Assembly: GCA_017163975.1 (NCBI GenBank)
Contig: JAFFSR010000239.1
Location: 2,914,001-2,978,000, forward strand
Direction of reading: 5' to 3'
DNA: 64,000 bases
Source: Anastatus disparis
Lineage: Eukaryota; Arthropoda; Insecta; Hymenoptera; Eupelmidae
Position 1 is the first letter of the stretch. Each line of letters opens with the position of its first letter. Made by a program: the position numbers and the translations under genes. Shown here piece by piece: positions 36,370-48,463 of this stretch. Under the pieces are notes generated by a model. It did not search any database. It saw only the letters and a list, made by a program, of their open reading frames with translations, and was not told the origin of the DNA.

Positions 36370-37256
36370 TTAAACGTGAATTTAAAAAAATAAAACTATA
36401 TATAAAACGTGTATGTATGTGTACGGAAAACAAGACCAAAAAAAGTTTTAGTACATTGACAGACAATGTCTGTAATTTATAAGTAAAATTTTAACAGACA
36501 TTTGTTTGTTAAATCCTTTAAAGACATTTTGTTTGTTAAAGTAACACACATTTTTGTTTATTAACTGGTTTTAACAGACTTTGTCTTTGATATTTCTAAC
36601 TGTGAATAAACTAATAGCAGCAGTTGTTTCAATTTTTCTTTATTTCTATAAGAGAAAAAACGACTTTTTTCCTCTATTTTTTAGAGAGGCCACTTCAGGT
36701 GCTAAAACATAAAATTTAATAACAACTGATAACAGTTTCTTAATGATTAAAAATTTCTAAATTCATCAACAATACATTAAAAAAACATCACCTAAAACAA
36801 TACATTTTAGGCGTAACAATAAAAATAAAAATGAAACTTACAAGTATTAAACATGTGGTATTACATAACTACTTTTGTTTTATAAAAATGTATAATAATA
36901 GATATTTCTATTAATAATAATTAATATATAAATCATATATATAGCACATTTTTCATATGTATAGATATACAAACAATGTTGAAGTGTTACCCAGGCTTTC
37001 GGACGAAAAATGTAACCCAGAAGAATCCTTCTATAAGCGTCTATCTTCTTTGGTTATACAAATCTTTAACATAGGTAATTTAGGTGAGTTACGTATGTAC
37101 AAAGTGACTAGCAAGTGTTTTCTTTTATGTACTTGGTATTTGATTCAAGATTTTGACTCACATGAATGAATTTGATTTAATTATATTTAATCTAATTTAA
37201 CAATTATTGCGTTTTATTGTAAATAATTTATTCTTGAAACCGTTTTATCAAAAAAA

Positions 37257-37585
37257 TTAATTTCTTTTTAATAATTCAACTATGTATTTATTATATACGT
37301 TGTTTAATTTTTGAGTGTCGTGTATTATTGCAATTTTCATATTTTTTAATATATGTATCATTTCTGATAGCAATCTTTTTTGATAGTTGCATTCAATGTC
37401 TAATATGTTTGAGGTTCCTATGTTTGTATCAAAGCTATGGCTAGAATTTTTACAGTGTGTAACCAACGCAGATTTGTCTCTATTATGCTTCAAATCACTT
37501 ATATGTTGTAAATAAAGAAAAATTGAAACAGATACTGCTATTAGTTTATTCAGTTGCTTAAAAAAAATTTTAGCTGTTGTTAGCT
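37257..37585 (-). pseudogene. GIY-YIG-type C-terminal fragment of a Penelope-like element
   Basis: On the minus strand the frame is open from about 37585 to the stop at 37257, without an initiating ATG at its 5' limit. It encodes LQHISDLKHNRDKSALVTH, then HSFD, and ILDIECNYQKRLLSEMIHI, ending with DTQKLNNVYNKY. The order 'H.sD..., sAL..H, H.fD, iL..E.ny.KRl..EM.hI, dt..LN..Y' is what I know from the GIY-YIG endonuclease tail of insect Penelope-like retroelements. No reverse-transcriptase motif is present, because the element is truncated upstream. Identity is from pattern memory and was not searched. Confidence 0.6.
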
Positions 37586-37967
37586 GTTTGAAAGAATAAT
37601 ATAATTATTGATTGATGAAGAGAAGTTTTTGATCATGGTCAGTTGTATGCTGCGGTATCTAGAGTTTGATCTTATATCCTACATGCCAAAAAACTAATAT
37701 AAATATTGAAAATTATGTATGTAAAAAATTATATTAAAAATTTCTTTTAATTTAATTTTTTTATTTTTTGATGACATATTAAAGGCACTTTGTACTGTTT
37801 GATTTTAAGGTTCATAATTTTAGTTTTTATTTAAAATTAATTTTTGATAGATGACCACTCATCATTTTTTTAAAAACAATAAAATTGCTACTAAAATAAT
37901 TTCGTTTATTAAAATTACTTATCATGTTTATAGATGTTATTATATCCATAGTTGAGTACAAAGTTGT

Positions 37968-37997
37968 TGCGCGCTTCGCGCGCATGAATGTAGCTAG
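37968..37997 (+). other. Helitron 3' terminal hairpin and CTAG end
   Basis: TGCGCGC pairs with GCGCGCA around a TTC loop (37968-37984). Nine bases later comes CTAG (37994-37997), followed by T. A GC-rich hairpin 5-12 bases before CTRR-T is the defining 3' signature of canonical Helitrons. Its orientation agrees with the upstream helicase fragment. Confidence 0.75.
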
Positions 37998-38170
37998 TAT
38001 TTCTAAAAAAAGACTGTACAAAAGAAAACGGTCAAGAGCTGGTACATCGTCAAAAGCAGCCTAGGCAATTGATTCATCGGAGGCAGAGAGATATTGTCTA
38101 TAGTCGATTCTATAGATAAGTGGAAATTTCATTCTTATTTACATAATAGGTGTAAAACTCACTTTTTATG

Positions 38171-38323
38171 TGGGAATAGTACATTGTGCAACAAGAGAGT
38201 AAAGTCGTATATTTCCCCCGAGGGTGAATTTGCGAGCCGAGTGAGCGAAGCGAAGCGAGAGGAGCAAATACCCGAGGGAGAAATAGACTTTGCTCCCGAG
38301 TTGCATAAGGTGCCTTATTCCCA
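38171..38323. repeat. fold-back element of the AATAGTACATT family
   Basis: TGGGAATAGTACATTGTGCA on the left pairs with TGCATAAGGTGCCTTATTCC and CA on the right, through AGTAAAGTC/GACTTTGCT and CCCGAGGGTGAATTTGC/GCAAATACCCGAGGG. The centre contains GAGCGAAGCGAAGCGAG. An open frame over it (38094-38366) is a by-product of its GC-rich arms, not a gene. Confidence 0.8.
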
Positions 38324-38587
38324 CCTCAACTGTGGCCACTTTATTGATTTAAAAATGCGAACTTAATTTAAAAAAATTGAAATTAAATTTTTTTCTAGAA
38401 ATTTTCTAGTTGAGGTGAGAATAAAAAATATTTTAATATATAGTTGAGTACCGATTTTAATAAAATCAATTTGATATAATTACGTAATCATGCTTTAAAA
38501 CACATAAAACAAAAAAGAATTTTAAAATTTATATTCCTGCTTTATTTCATACATCAAACAGAAAATATCAATCACGCAAATGATGTT

Positions 38588-38792
38588 CTATTTATTTATT
38601 TTTTTATTTAACACCGCTTTATTTATGCTATTATTACGATGCAAACTAGCGACGGAGGTTTTTCAGTGTGTTTATGAACAAAGCACATGTAACAGTGGTG
38701 CTTGGATAAATCAGCCGCCGAGAGCGGGATTCGAACTCGGATCCTCGAGATTACGAATCCACCGCTGTACCGACTAAGCCACTGAGACCTCT
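38588..38792 (-). mobile_element. tRNA-derived SINE, near full-length copy
   Basis: Read on the minus strand it starts with a tRNA-like head: GTGGCTTAGTCGGTACAGCG (box A), GGATTCGTAATCTCG (anticodon-arm position) and CGAGTTCGAATCCCGC (box B). A body follows with ACATGTGCTTTGTT and CTCCGTCGCTAGTTTGCATC. It ends GGTGTTAAATAAAAAAATAA. The same order occurs in the copy at 48464-48663. The anticodon and T arms do not pair well, so it is a SINE and not a tRNA gene. The short 3' A/T-rich tail suggests mobilisation by a LINE. Confidence 0.82.
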
Positions 38793-39932
38793 ACACAGTG
38801 AGTATATATAAGATCGATATTGTATATATCATTAAGTTCATTGCATAAAATTTTTGATATTATACTTTCAATTTACTTTCTTCGGTAAATATTATGTAGC
38901 TATTTAAAAAAAATTTTTATTTAAATAAATATTTTTTTTTAATTTTATGTTTAATTCATTGATCAAAACTTTACAGTTTATCGTTGAATTTATTGCAAAA
39001 TTTATTTGTTGATTTTATAAAGTAACAAGACTAGCTAAATTTTTTTGTATATAAAATTTTGAAATAAAGCAGGATACTTATTTAAAGAATGTTTATTTAA
39101 AGTTTTAATTGGGATGAATTGTTTTAAAAAATAACAAAAAAAAACATACACTAGTTATGTTAGTTTGTTTCTGCGTTAATACAAAATTTTCGTAAAATTA
39201 ACATATAAATTGTTTATGTTGCCGCGACTTAAGAAAGTAAAAAAAAACTAAACTTTATACACAAATCCGTGTGAAATTCCGCGGTAATATGGTCGAGCAA
39301 TTAAATTCATTTTCATAAAATACTTGTTGCAGAAAGATTAAAAAATTGTTTTCCATTAGTCACGATTTTCTTTTTTTTTTTTACCTAACAACTTTTTAAT
39401 TAGCTAACATTATTTTATCTCATTCCGGCAAGTACGTTGGAATAATTTATTATATCAACTTTTTTTTATCTCAAAATAAAAAAAAAACTAATATAAAAGA
39501 GAGAGAAAACAAAAAAAAGGAATCATTTTTCTTTTATATTCGCAGTAAGCAAAAGTTTGTTTCTATGACTTGACATTTATGATTGGAAAAAGTATAGAAT
39601 TTCTCGGGGACCCCTGATATTATAAGCAAAAAAAAAAAAAAAAATAAGGAAGCGTTATATGGAAAGTAAGGTAATCTTGGGCAAAAAGGAAACAGAAAGA
39701 GAGAGAAGAGATCGGTCAGACTCCTTTGCGAAACTTGAAACAGTGTCTATATATCCAATGTATATACCTGAAAGTTTGTGCCCGCAAAAGGAGCCTCGAG
39801 TTACATAGATCGTCTTATAAGTTGTCTACGCATCGTAAGTTTGCTTCTTATTATTATTATTATTATCGTAAATGGACTCCTTATTGATTTTCGAAAATAA
39901 TTGGAAATCACAATGAAATACTGTAACATCAT
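38793..39932. other. AT-rich, no supported gene
   Basis: Contains poly-A/poly-T runs and a (TTA)n stretch at about 39848-39866. No open frame has recognisable content. Confidence 0.55.
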
Positions 39933-40180
39933 CCCTGGTAGAAAATAAAAGATATTTTATGGGCAACGTGTTAATCAAATGGGGACAAAATTAGCTAATA
40001 TTTACTTTTTGACAATATAATAAAACATGTTTATTATCTTAAGAATAGACAGCTTGATATTAATATGTTAGCCGTAACATGTTATTATTTATTGTTGTTG
40101 TAGTTATTGTCAAAATATTGTTTTTAACTAGAATATATCGGTTAATTTTGGTTGGAAACCGGAGAAGATTTCCACCAGGG
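39933..40180. mobile_element. CCCTGG-ended inverted-repeat element, third copy
   Basis: It begins CCCTGGTAGAAAATAAAAG and ends with a sequence whose complement is CCCTGGTGGAAATCTTC. An internal pairing of TTTTTGACAATA with TATTGTCAAAA and CATG-centred arms supports a fold-back interior. Terminal bases match those of 5896-6066. The flanks do not show an intact TA duplication, so this copy is older or its flanks have mutated. Confidence 0.65.
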
Positions 40181-43100
40181 CTCATATTGAATATTGTTGT
40201 TTATCGAAGAATAAGTTTATGTTCTTTTTTGTTATAGTTATTTACTTCAATTATTAGATTTTATATAACAAATGTTGATTTTATATGCGGTAATTATTTT
40301 ATGTGTGATACAAATCAATCCAGAATTCATATGATTAAATATTTATACTCTGTCGCTTCTCAAGCTTTCTCAAACTTCTCAGAATCTTATGATACTTAAT
40401 TTAGATGAATTACCTCGTTAATCGGTAAAGTTCATATGACGAAGTTAAAATTATTTACTACCATTAAAAAAAATATATTATTATCAAAAGCACCTTTTTC
40501 ACTTGTCATTGTTTGGATGAAAATACAAAATTGAAAAATATACCTTAAAGCTGCAGTCGGAAATTGAAAGTCTTAAGCACACCTCATCGTCTTTGGTAAA
40601 CATAAGATTTTAGGGGCTTACGAAAACACCTTGTTACAGATATTTTTTATTTTTTTTTATCTCGATTCAAAAATAACATAGTTTATTATAAAATCACAAT
40701 AAAGTGTTTATTTACATATCAAATAAATTTATTTTCTTAGAGTTGAAATTAAAAATTTTTTTATTTATTTTTGTAACGAATATTAAACATCGTAATAATA
40801 TTTTGATTAATTTTTATGAATGCTTGAAAAAAAAAAAAATAAATAAAAAAAGAGAAAATGAACAATGAAAATCATTAAAGACACAATCCCATTATATACC
40901 TCAATAGAAGTCAAAACTTATCGAACAATATGATAAAGTGCTTTTAATGGATCTTTTATCAAGTTATACATCGAGATATACAAAATCGATAATCTAAATT
41001 AATGACTCGCAATTATTATAAATAACGAAGCAATACTTCAGCGAACCCATTTCTATATAACTTGCTCGCAGTTTATATAACGCAAAAACAATCGGTACAG
41101 AGTTAATCCATATAACGTGAATTAAAGAATCATGAGAGTCCATTAAGGATACGAAAAATTTGTCTAGAATGAAAAGCAGAGAAGAGGTGTATGGAGGAAC
41201 AAAAACGTGCGAGGATGAAGTATGAAGAACGTTTATATACAAGAGCGAGATAGAAGCAACTATACATGTGTGTGTAGCAAAAGTTGGAGTAAACGAGTGT
41301 AGTTTGCTGTAGAAAAAAGACTATATAGAGGGTGAGAAGAGAGAAAAGATATAGAAAGTCGAGTTATCTGCTAGCGACTATTAATCAATCTTCGTCCAGC
41401 ACGGTGCACGCGTGTAGCCAAGCCTAGTCTAGGCTTTACTTCTCTCTCTCTCTTTCTCTCTCTCTCTGCTCCACAAACTTTCCTAGAAACTCATTTCCCT
41501 GATGCGCTAGCGTTATACTCTATATATACACGCGCTCTCTCTAACACTCGTTTTCAGTATATGCGAGCTTGCTCTGGCTTGGCTTGGTTCTCCTGCTTGC
41601 GAGCGCAAGCTTTGAGTTATTCAAAGCGCGTTATACGCGTTGGATCAGACACATACAACTAGCTGCAAGCTCTAACTCTCTTCTTATGTGTATATAGATA
41701 CGTGCGCACATATAGATATATTAACTAATGTCTGTAGCTTGCGGCATATCACATATATGTTAAATGACGTTCAAGCATAGAAAGGAAAGCTTGGATGTAT
41801 ATAAAGCTACCTTTCCTTTTCCTATGGATCGTAAATTTTCCGTGAACCAAAAAAAAGCTCGTTTTCTTTTTTACGTTTTAACTCTCCGGGTATAACAAAG
41901 CATATAACACACAACAAGCTTGACGTGTACAAGTCAACCGTGTGTATATACATACACTGTCGCTTTTCAAACTCTCTCAAACTTATCAAAATCTCATGAC
42001 GCATTATGTACGGTATATCCATGTTTTTATTTCTGTTTTTCCTTTTTTTTTCGTTTACCGCAGTCTCTTATACTTTTGGATGGATATTAGTTTCATTTTT
42101 TATTTAGACAGTGCTTTTTTTTAGTTTTTCATTATTCTAATAGGACAAAATAAAAAGTTACAGAATGTTGCTTTATAATTATGTGAACAGTATAATTATG
42201 AAAAACAACGTTGTTAATGTGTTAAAAAAAATTTCAGAGCTTATACTTGAATATATATGTTATTTTCCTTTTTTTTATTATGAATAGGTAAAATATTGTA
42301 AATTTTTCTGTATATCAAAATAATCTCTCGTTTCATAAATCTGCAAATATTTTAACGACTCACTTTTCGACGTGGAAAAAAATTTTGCGAAATTATTTAA
42401 AATGCTTTCTATTATATTCTTTTTTTTCGTTTGTTTTGTATACTTGATGTTTTCTAGTTTTCAATTTCATAAGAGTTTCAAATTTCGCATTTATTTTTGT
42501 TGAAAAAGGAAATAAGAAAAAATAAACGTAACATTATTTTGTTAACGATCCTTAAAAAAAAAATATTTAATGATAGATATGTGTGAATGAAGATTCTATT
42601 AATATTCATTGATATAATCTTTTTTGTTATCTCCATTAACTTAATGAATTTTATGAGAAAAGAAAAGAAATCTTTATGCTTTTAGGAAAAAAATAAGCTT
42701 GAGTAATAAAATACGTGAATACGTAGAGTATAATATTAAATAAGTAGATAAGAGTATCCTTATACAAGAAACACATCACTATAACCAAGAGAACTAAGGT
42801 GCATACATAAAGCTCATATACATGTACACACATTCACCGTATATCAGAGGCGTTAGACGTGAATATATACGCATCTGTATATGCGTATACGATGACACGA
42901 CGCAGAAGCTTACAATGAGCCGGTAATGAGGTATTTAGCATGTGCCACGCGGACCCGACGAGCTTTAAAGAGAAAGAGAGTAAGTTAGGTAGTGCGACGG
43001 TGAAAGGCCAATGCTTTGTACTTGATAATCACAAAGGGTTTTAAAGCCTCTCTCTCTTTCTCTCTTTGTCTTTTCTTACCTCTTACCTATTACACTTATT

Positions 43101-46100
43101 CTATATATCGCGTTATAACGCCTCGATGATATTTCAAGATGCATTTTATTACCCCTTTAAGCTTCTTCACTTTTCTTGCAAGCTTCGCTTTCTTATATAT
43201 ACTCCTTTTTAGAAAACTTCTTGGCTTTTATATACTTTATGAATTGCTATTAATAAAAGAATTTTTTTTATGTTCTTAGTTTTATTTCTTTTTATAAATA
43301 TTAATTGACTTTTATATTTCTGTTATTTTTAAAAAATGAAAAAGTTTTAACTTATAGTAATTTTCTGAGAAATTTTCTGAGGGACCGATTAATGTTCTTT
43401 AATTTAATGGAAAAATGAATTTGTTTATAATAATTGTTATTAACAAATTAACTTTTTCTGAAAATAATTAATTGAAAAACACATTGGTGCAAATTCGCAT
43501 TACTTTGCAATTTTAGAGTCAATATAATAAAAATCATAATTTTTGTAATTTTGGAAAAAAATAATTAAAAAAAAATAAATAAGATGATTAAAAATATCAT
43601 TAATTCATTCAATGTTATATACGAATGAATATGAAAAATCTCCCTACGCAATGTCAAGCTGTGAAAAAAGTATATTTGATTAAAACAAACAATTGATCAG
43701 TTATTTTTAAATAACAATGAGAAATAAAATCAATATTACAGTCCCGAAAGTTATATTTTTAATTAATAATATTTTTCAATCATTCCAAATATTTCTGGAT
43801 AAAAAAATTTTCCTAGATTATATCAAAAATAAATTTCAATAAAATTAAAACAGGTAACGAGAAAAAAAAGGAAAGAAAAACAAAAGGTTTTCAAATTAAT
43901 TTTCGTCCAAAAAAAAAGAAGAAATTTCATTCGTTAATAAATAAAAATATACAAAAATGCTTTCGACAAAACAATATTTACTTTCAATTATAATAAAGCA
44001 AAAATACATTCGAAGCTTTGCAAAATTTTATCATGTATATTCAACGTATATACGCCACATATAATACATCAAATGAAAGTAAATACAAGACTTTATTTAA
44101 CCTTGTTACTTTTTTTTTAAACTTTTTTTCTTCTTTCATTCTTTTAGAGTGAAAAACGATGGTTGCGGTCTGCACGAAAAGTCAGAAAAAAAAGAGAAAG
44201 AAAATAAAAGCGACCTCGTGCAAGCATCAGATGAAAAAAAAAGGGCAAGGTTCGCACGCGTTTTTTTTCGGCATTCCGTTACGATAAATCTCAAGGGTCA
44301 ATCTTTTATTTTTTTCTCTCTCTCTTTTTTCCTTTTTGCTTTTTTTTTATCTTTTCGGATTGCGTATGTATCAATGCATGCGCTCGCGTTGCAAATAGAA
44401 AGAGACTAAACTTTCTGCCTATACATTTAAGATAAACGGCCAGAGCTGTAATTCAAAGCGTTTTTTGGGTGATATAATAACGTAATATGTCAAGGGACCT
44501 AAAGAATCGATTCATACTTTTTTTTTTCAACCAGTCTATTTATGTATCCTCTTGTATTTCTGTAACGCATACATTTGATATTCTCCTTACAGTATTTTTT
44601 ACAGATTCAATTTATTTATAGTATTAATAAATTTTTATAAGACTGCTAATCATTTTTTGTTGTTCTCTTCTAATTTATTGACAACATAAATATTTGCATT
44701 CAGGAAAAATAATAAAATATGTACTAAATTTGATTCTAATTTTATTTTTAAAAGTTCATATACAAGATACTAATGAATCTTTAAAAATACTGAATTTTTA
44801 ATGAAATAAATGTTTAATAATTTTGAGAGTACTAGTAGAAGTTTTTTTTTGGATGCAACTTAAATATGAACATTTCCTGGTAGCTTTCAAGCCATTTTTA
44901 AATTTTGAATAATATTCTGTTTTACAAGAATAAATTTTATTATCAAAGAAATTTGCAAACTAAAAACAAGTCTAGAAACAAAACAGAAAGAGATTAAAAG
45001 AGTGAATAATTAAAAAATTAACTAAAAGAAAACAATTCCAAAAATCCATTCTAATATTACAATAAATTTATTCATAAAAATAATGTAAATGAAAACAAAA
45101 TAGTATCGTAAAATACGTTACTTTAAATAAAGTGTAAAAGTTAATGTTGAAACTGTTTACCCAAGCCCAGTACATGAAACACGCGCAAATATCCATCGTA
45201 AGGTCTATAATTTTTGCCCGCAGTAACAACGAATACTCATACTCGGTTTTATTTTTTTGCGAAAAAAAAGGAAGATTTACGAGCCATCAAGAGAGTTTGA
45301 AGTTATTGAAGAAGCATTTGGTTAGCACATTATTTAACGATTATTAAAGTACATTATCTCTCTTAGAAATTATAAAAGCGGAAATAAAGAAGTATACAAG
45401 GTTTAACATTGCTTCCTTGAAGAAAAAAAAAAGAAAAGTATATAGTCATATTTAGTATGTATGCATATATATATAGCATTGAAGCGAAGGTAAAAGCATT
45501 ATCCTCTTAGTAATCACTTGACCATAATATAAAAGGTTGGCGTTGCTCATATACACATAGAGTCGTTCAGTTCTCGTAAAAAGGTATGCGGTGAGTATAA
45601 GATGCACTTTTAAAGCATATATAGGAAGAAAGAGCAAGAGAGAGAAAGAGGGGGAATTAAGGTAGGGGGTGTAAAGTCTTAAGTGCTTCTCGCTTTAGCT
45701 TCACCCATATACACGAATAAAGCACGAGCTTCTACATTTATATGTATATCTATACATGGATATATAGGCATAGACTAGTGTTAAAAAAGAAAAAAAAGAA
45801 GAAAGGTTGTAGTATGCGAGTCACGAGGTTCAAAGGTGAAACTCGGACGGTTTTATGAATTAATCTTAAAGGTACTAAAGCGTAGCTAAACGCCTTTAAG
45901 CTTTTTCTACGTGATGTTTCAACTTTTCTCTCTCTTCATCTCTCTTATTTTCATTCATTTTCTTACTATCTTGGCTGCAGGAAACTTTTTTTTTTATTTG
46001 TTATATTATATCCTAAAATTTAACGCTCGCAATTATGCCTACAGCGACACATAGCCCTGTTATAAAGCGCATCACTTTTCTTATTCTTCTTCTTTCTTAT

Positions 46101-48463
46101 TTTTTATGACTTATACACCGCAACTGCAACGACTTAGGTAAACTTATTTTTTGCTAGCGTTAAGAGTATTCAAGCTTTTCGTGTATATATGCATAAGTGA
46201 TTTTCTCTTCTTTCGTGCCCCCATAAATAAATCTTTGCCTAGCCTTTTACTTATTCATGATATATATATATTTTTTCTGATCTTATTCATTTATTTTCTT
46301 TTATTTTTTTTTTTTGTTTAAGGATAGATAATATATTTTATACCTACAATGATGTATGTATTTCATCAAAAAGTTTTGGGGGAATTTCGCCTTCTTTTTT
46401 TTCTTAGCCTTTTTCTGAAGTCTCCAAAGGATGCATTCGTGATGGAGTCTAAGACAGATGATTTATGACTCTTTTTGGAAAGTACTAATATAATATTATA
46501 GAGGAATTTTTCAAAATTTCTAGTTCCAAAAATTTTTACAGGAGAAATATTTATGGATCTAAAATTATGAATTTATATTGTGGTTAATATTAAAGGTAGT
46601 AAGTAGAACAAGTCACTCGTGGTAAGACTAAAAGAGATTTTCACTTTTTGAAATTTTTATGGTATTTTTCTTTTTAATTTTTCAAAAAATAAAGTTGTAA
46701 ATTTCGCGTAATATATTCTCTTTACTAAACTTTTCAAACAATTCGCTTCTAAATTTTAGTCGAAGTCCTTGTTTTAACAGAATAATAAATGCAATAAAAA
46801 AAACTAAAACCACATAAAGTATCACTTTAAACTGTGTATTAAAGTTAAAAAATAATTTACAAGAAAAATTTTCTTCTCAAATTGAACTTTTCAAAGAAGT
46901 TATAATAATAAATCATCATTAAATTTTATAAAATATGATAAATCTTCATTAAAAATACGAAAAGAAAATTTCAAAGTCAAGTTTGAAAAGAAAAAAAAGA
47001 AATAAAATAATTTAATTAGACAAAAAGCTTAAATTTAAGTTTACACGTATAAAAGTAAATGCAGATATTGCTAAAGGTGGTATAAGATAGACAGGTATGG
47101 AATAAAGTCATGCTTAATTTCTTAGCGGTCGCTATATAGATTTTGAATCTTGGCTTAATACTTTGGCGTGTGCCAACGTCGTCGTCTTCGTCTTCGTCGT
47201 CGTCTTAAGTTATATAAGGAAATGAGGTATGGTATATGCGAGCGATTTAGTTCTCTTACTTTCCCCCCTTCCTCTCCCCAACCCCTGCCCCCCTCCTCTT
47301 CCCCATTCCTCCAATCACAATTCAGCAGAAACTACTAAAGTGACGCTTTATAAGCGTTCGTACACCCTCACGCTTTATACCTCATAGTACCTCATATAAC
47401 CCCCTTTCAACCCCCTCCCCTTACCGTCTTTCCTAACCTCTTTCTAGTCTTTAAAACTTTCGTTAAACTATTTCGCGCTGTAGTCTGCACAAAAGTACTA
47501 AAGAGAAGGTACCGCGAGCTTTTGCTAAAACGAACGCTTCGATGGAAACTGCTCTATCTTTTATGTGTATATATATACCCTCATATCTACTTCACCGATA
47601 TATTTTAAATTCAACTCTCACTTCTATTAATCCATACTTTAACAGCACTTTCTTGCTAACATACTTTATATAGAATTACTATCAAAATTTCTTTGGTTAT
47701 GTTATTCGTATAAACGCGGCTCGTTATACACCAAGGCAAGTTTGTTTCCTAAAACCTTCTCTCTTCTTCGTCGAACATCTGATATATTATGGCGTGCTTT
47801 AATACTTTTCAAATAAACGATAATTAATTATATCAAGATTTATTTTTTAGAGTTGTATTTTAGGCTGATTTGTCTGACATGTAAACTCATTTTTTAGAGC
47901 TAATTTTTTAATTTATGAGAGAATAAAAAGTAATAATTTTTTAATGTAAGTAAAAATTTTTTCCAGCGGATAAAGCTTGTAAATTTTTAAAAATCGTAAT
48001 AAAAAGCATAAAGATTGTAATGCGATATTTTACGTGCGCTTTATAGTTACAATATTTTGCCGAGGATTTAATGAAAATATAAAATTTTTAAAATAATATG
48101 TTTTTTTAAGTATGATTATGCGAAATAAATTTTGTTTGCGTGCTTGAAAATTTTGTGAAAAGCATATTTATTATGTTAAAAAATAAAATATTGAATCCCA
48201 AGCCAAAGTTATTATTGACATGTACACAAAATTAAAAAAAAAATATATTAAATCCAAATTTAAAATTGAAAAAGTCTCTTTTAATAGGATTTTATGCTTT
48301 CATTTAATAAATAAAACATTTCCTTTCGGCGTAACAATTTATTTCAATTTTTCAAAATTTATTATTATTTATTTTTTAGTAAAAAATATGATTATTTCTA
48401 TAGTAAAAAATACAATTAAAAATTGTGTATCTAATTTTTACAGCTGCTTAATATATAATTTAT
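40181..48463. other. gene-poor AT-rich interval with CT/GA tracts
   Basis: No exon, RNA gene or complete transposon was seen. Landmarks are (CT)n tracts at about 41441-41467 and 43050-43068, a CGTCGTCGTCTT-type triplet tract at about 47176-47207, and a C-rich pyrimidine tract at 47262-47312. Short open frames are low-complexity (for example Lys/Glu-rich at 44149-44300). Confidence 0.5.

Larger units (their letters stand above)
34975..36604. mobile_element. possible diverged terminal-inverted-repeat element
   Basis: The left end CACGGTTAAAAACAA resembles the minus-strand right end CACAGTTAGAAATATC. Further inside, both arms carry AGTCTGTTAA, TAACAAACAA and GATTTAACA in the same order. Divergence is high and no clear target duplication was found. 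It would be nested in the retroelement and would host the elements at 35242-35865 and 36005-36369. Confidence 0.4.
34960..37595 (-). mobile_element. 5'-truncated retroelement insertion, probably Penelope-like, 15-bp target duplication
   Basis: ATAATATAATTATTG occurs at 34945-34959 and again at 37596-37610, exactly bracketing the insertion. The helicase reading frame continues across the duplication, so the boundaries are well supported. On the minus strand a GIY-YIG-type C-terminal frame starts close to the right boundary, meaning the 5' part was never inserted. Truncation at the 5' end and a long target duplication fit target-primed reverse transcription. The Penelope assignment rests on the protein fragment at 37257-37585. 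The left half holds other inverted-repeat elements. Confidence 0.65.
34603..37683 (+). pseudogene. Helitron Pif1-like helicase, C-terminal fragment, broken
   Basis: The first part (34603-34818) encodes EYLNSFNPSS, then a region like the family's 'VMLLRN..KGLCNGTRL' segment (FIVMLIRNISINKGSCNSAR), and ends with KILTG before a stop. After a frameshift near 34817, 34820-34959 encodes NIPFTFKRT, an in-frame stop at 34884, then LSFAMTISKLRGQTFDN, the conserved motif V region. The frame resumes after the 34960-37595 insertion at 37611, where FDHGQLYAAVSRV (motif VI with the arginine finger) is followed by a stop. These motifs are specific to the SF1/Pif1 helicase domain of Helitrons. With stops, a frameshift and a large insertion, it cannot make a functional protein. 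Confidence 0.85.
34200..37997 (+). mobile_element. degenerate Helitron (3' part), interrupted by a later insertion
   Basis: It contains the remnant helicase at 34603-37683 and a canonical Helitron 3' terminus: a 7-bp-stem hairpin TGCGCGC-TTC-GCGCGCA at 37968-37984, nine bases, then CTAG at 37994-37997 followed by T. The left boundary is not visible and the value given is only the end of the preceding repeat. The Rep/HUH domain is absent, so the element is 5' truncated. A 2.6 kb element at 34960-37595 sits inside it. Confidence 0.7.

Noticed and set aside
38094..38366. 90-codon open frame
   Set aside because: It lies across a fold-back repeat (38171-38323); the charged residues come from the GC-rich arms.
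38535..39074. 15-base inverted match TCCTGCTTTATTTCA bracketing a SINE copy
   Set aside because: Only the 15 bases match, flanks show no target duplication, and such AT-rich matches can arise by chance at this distance.
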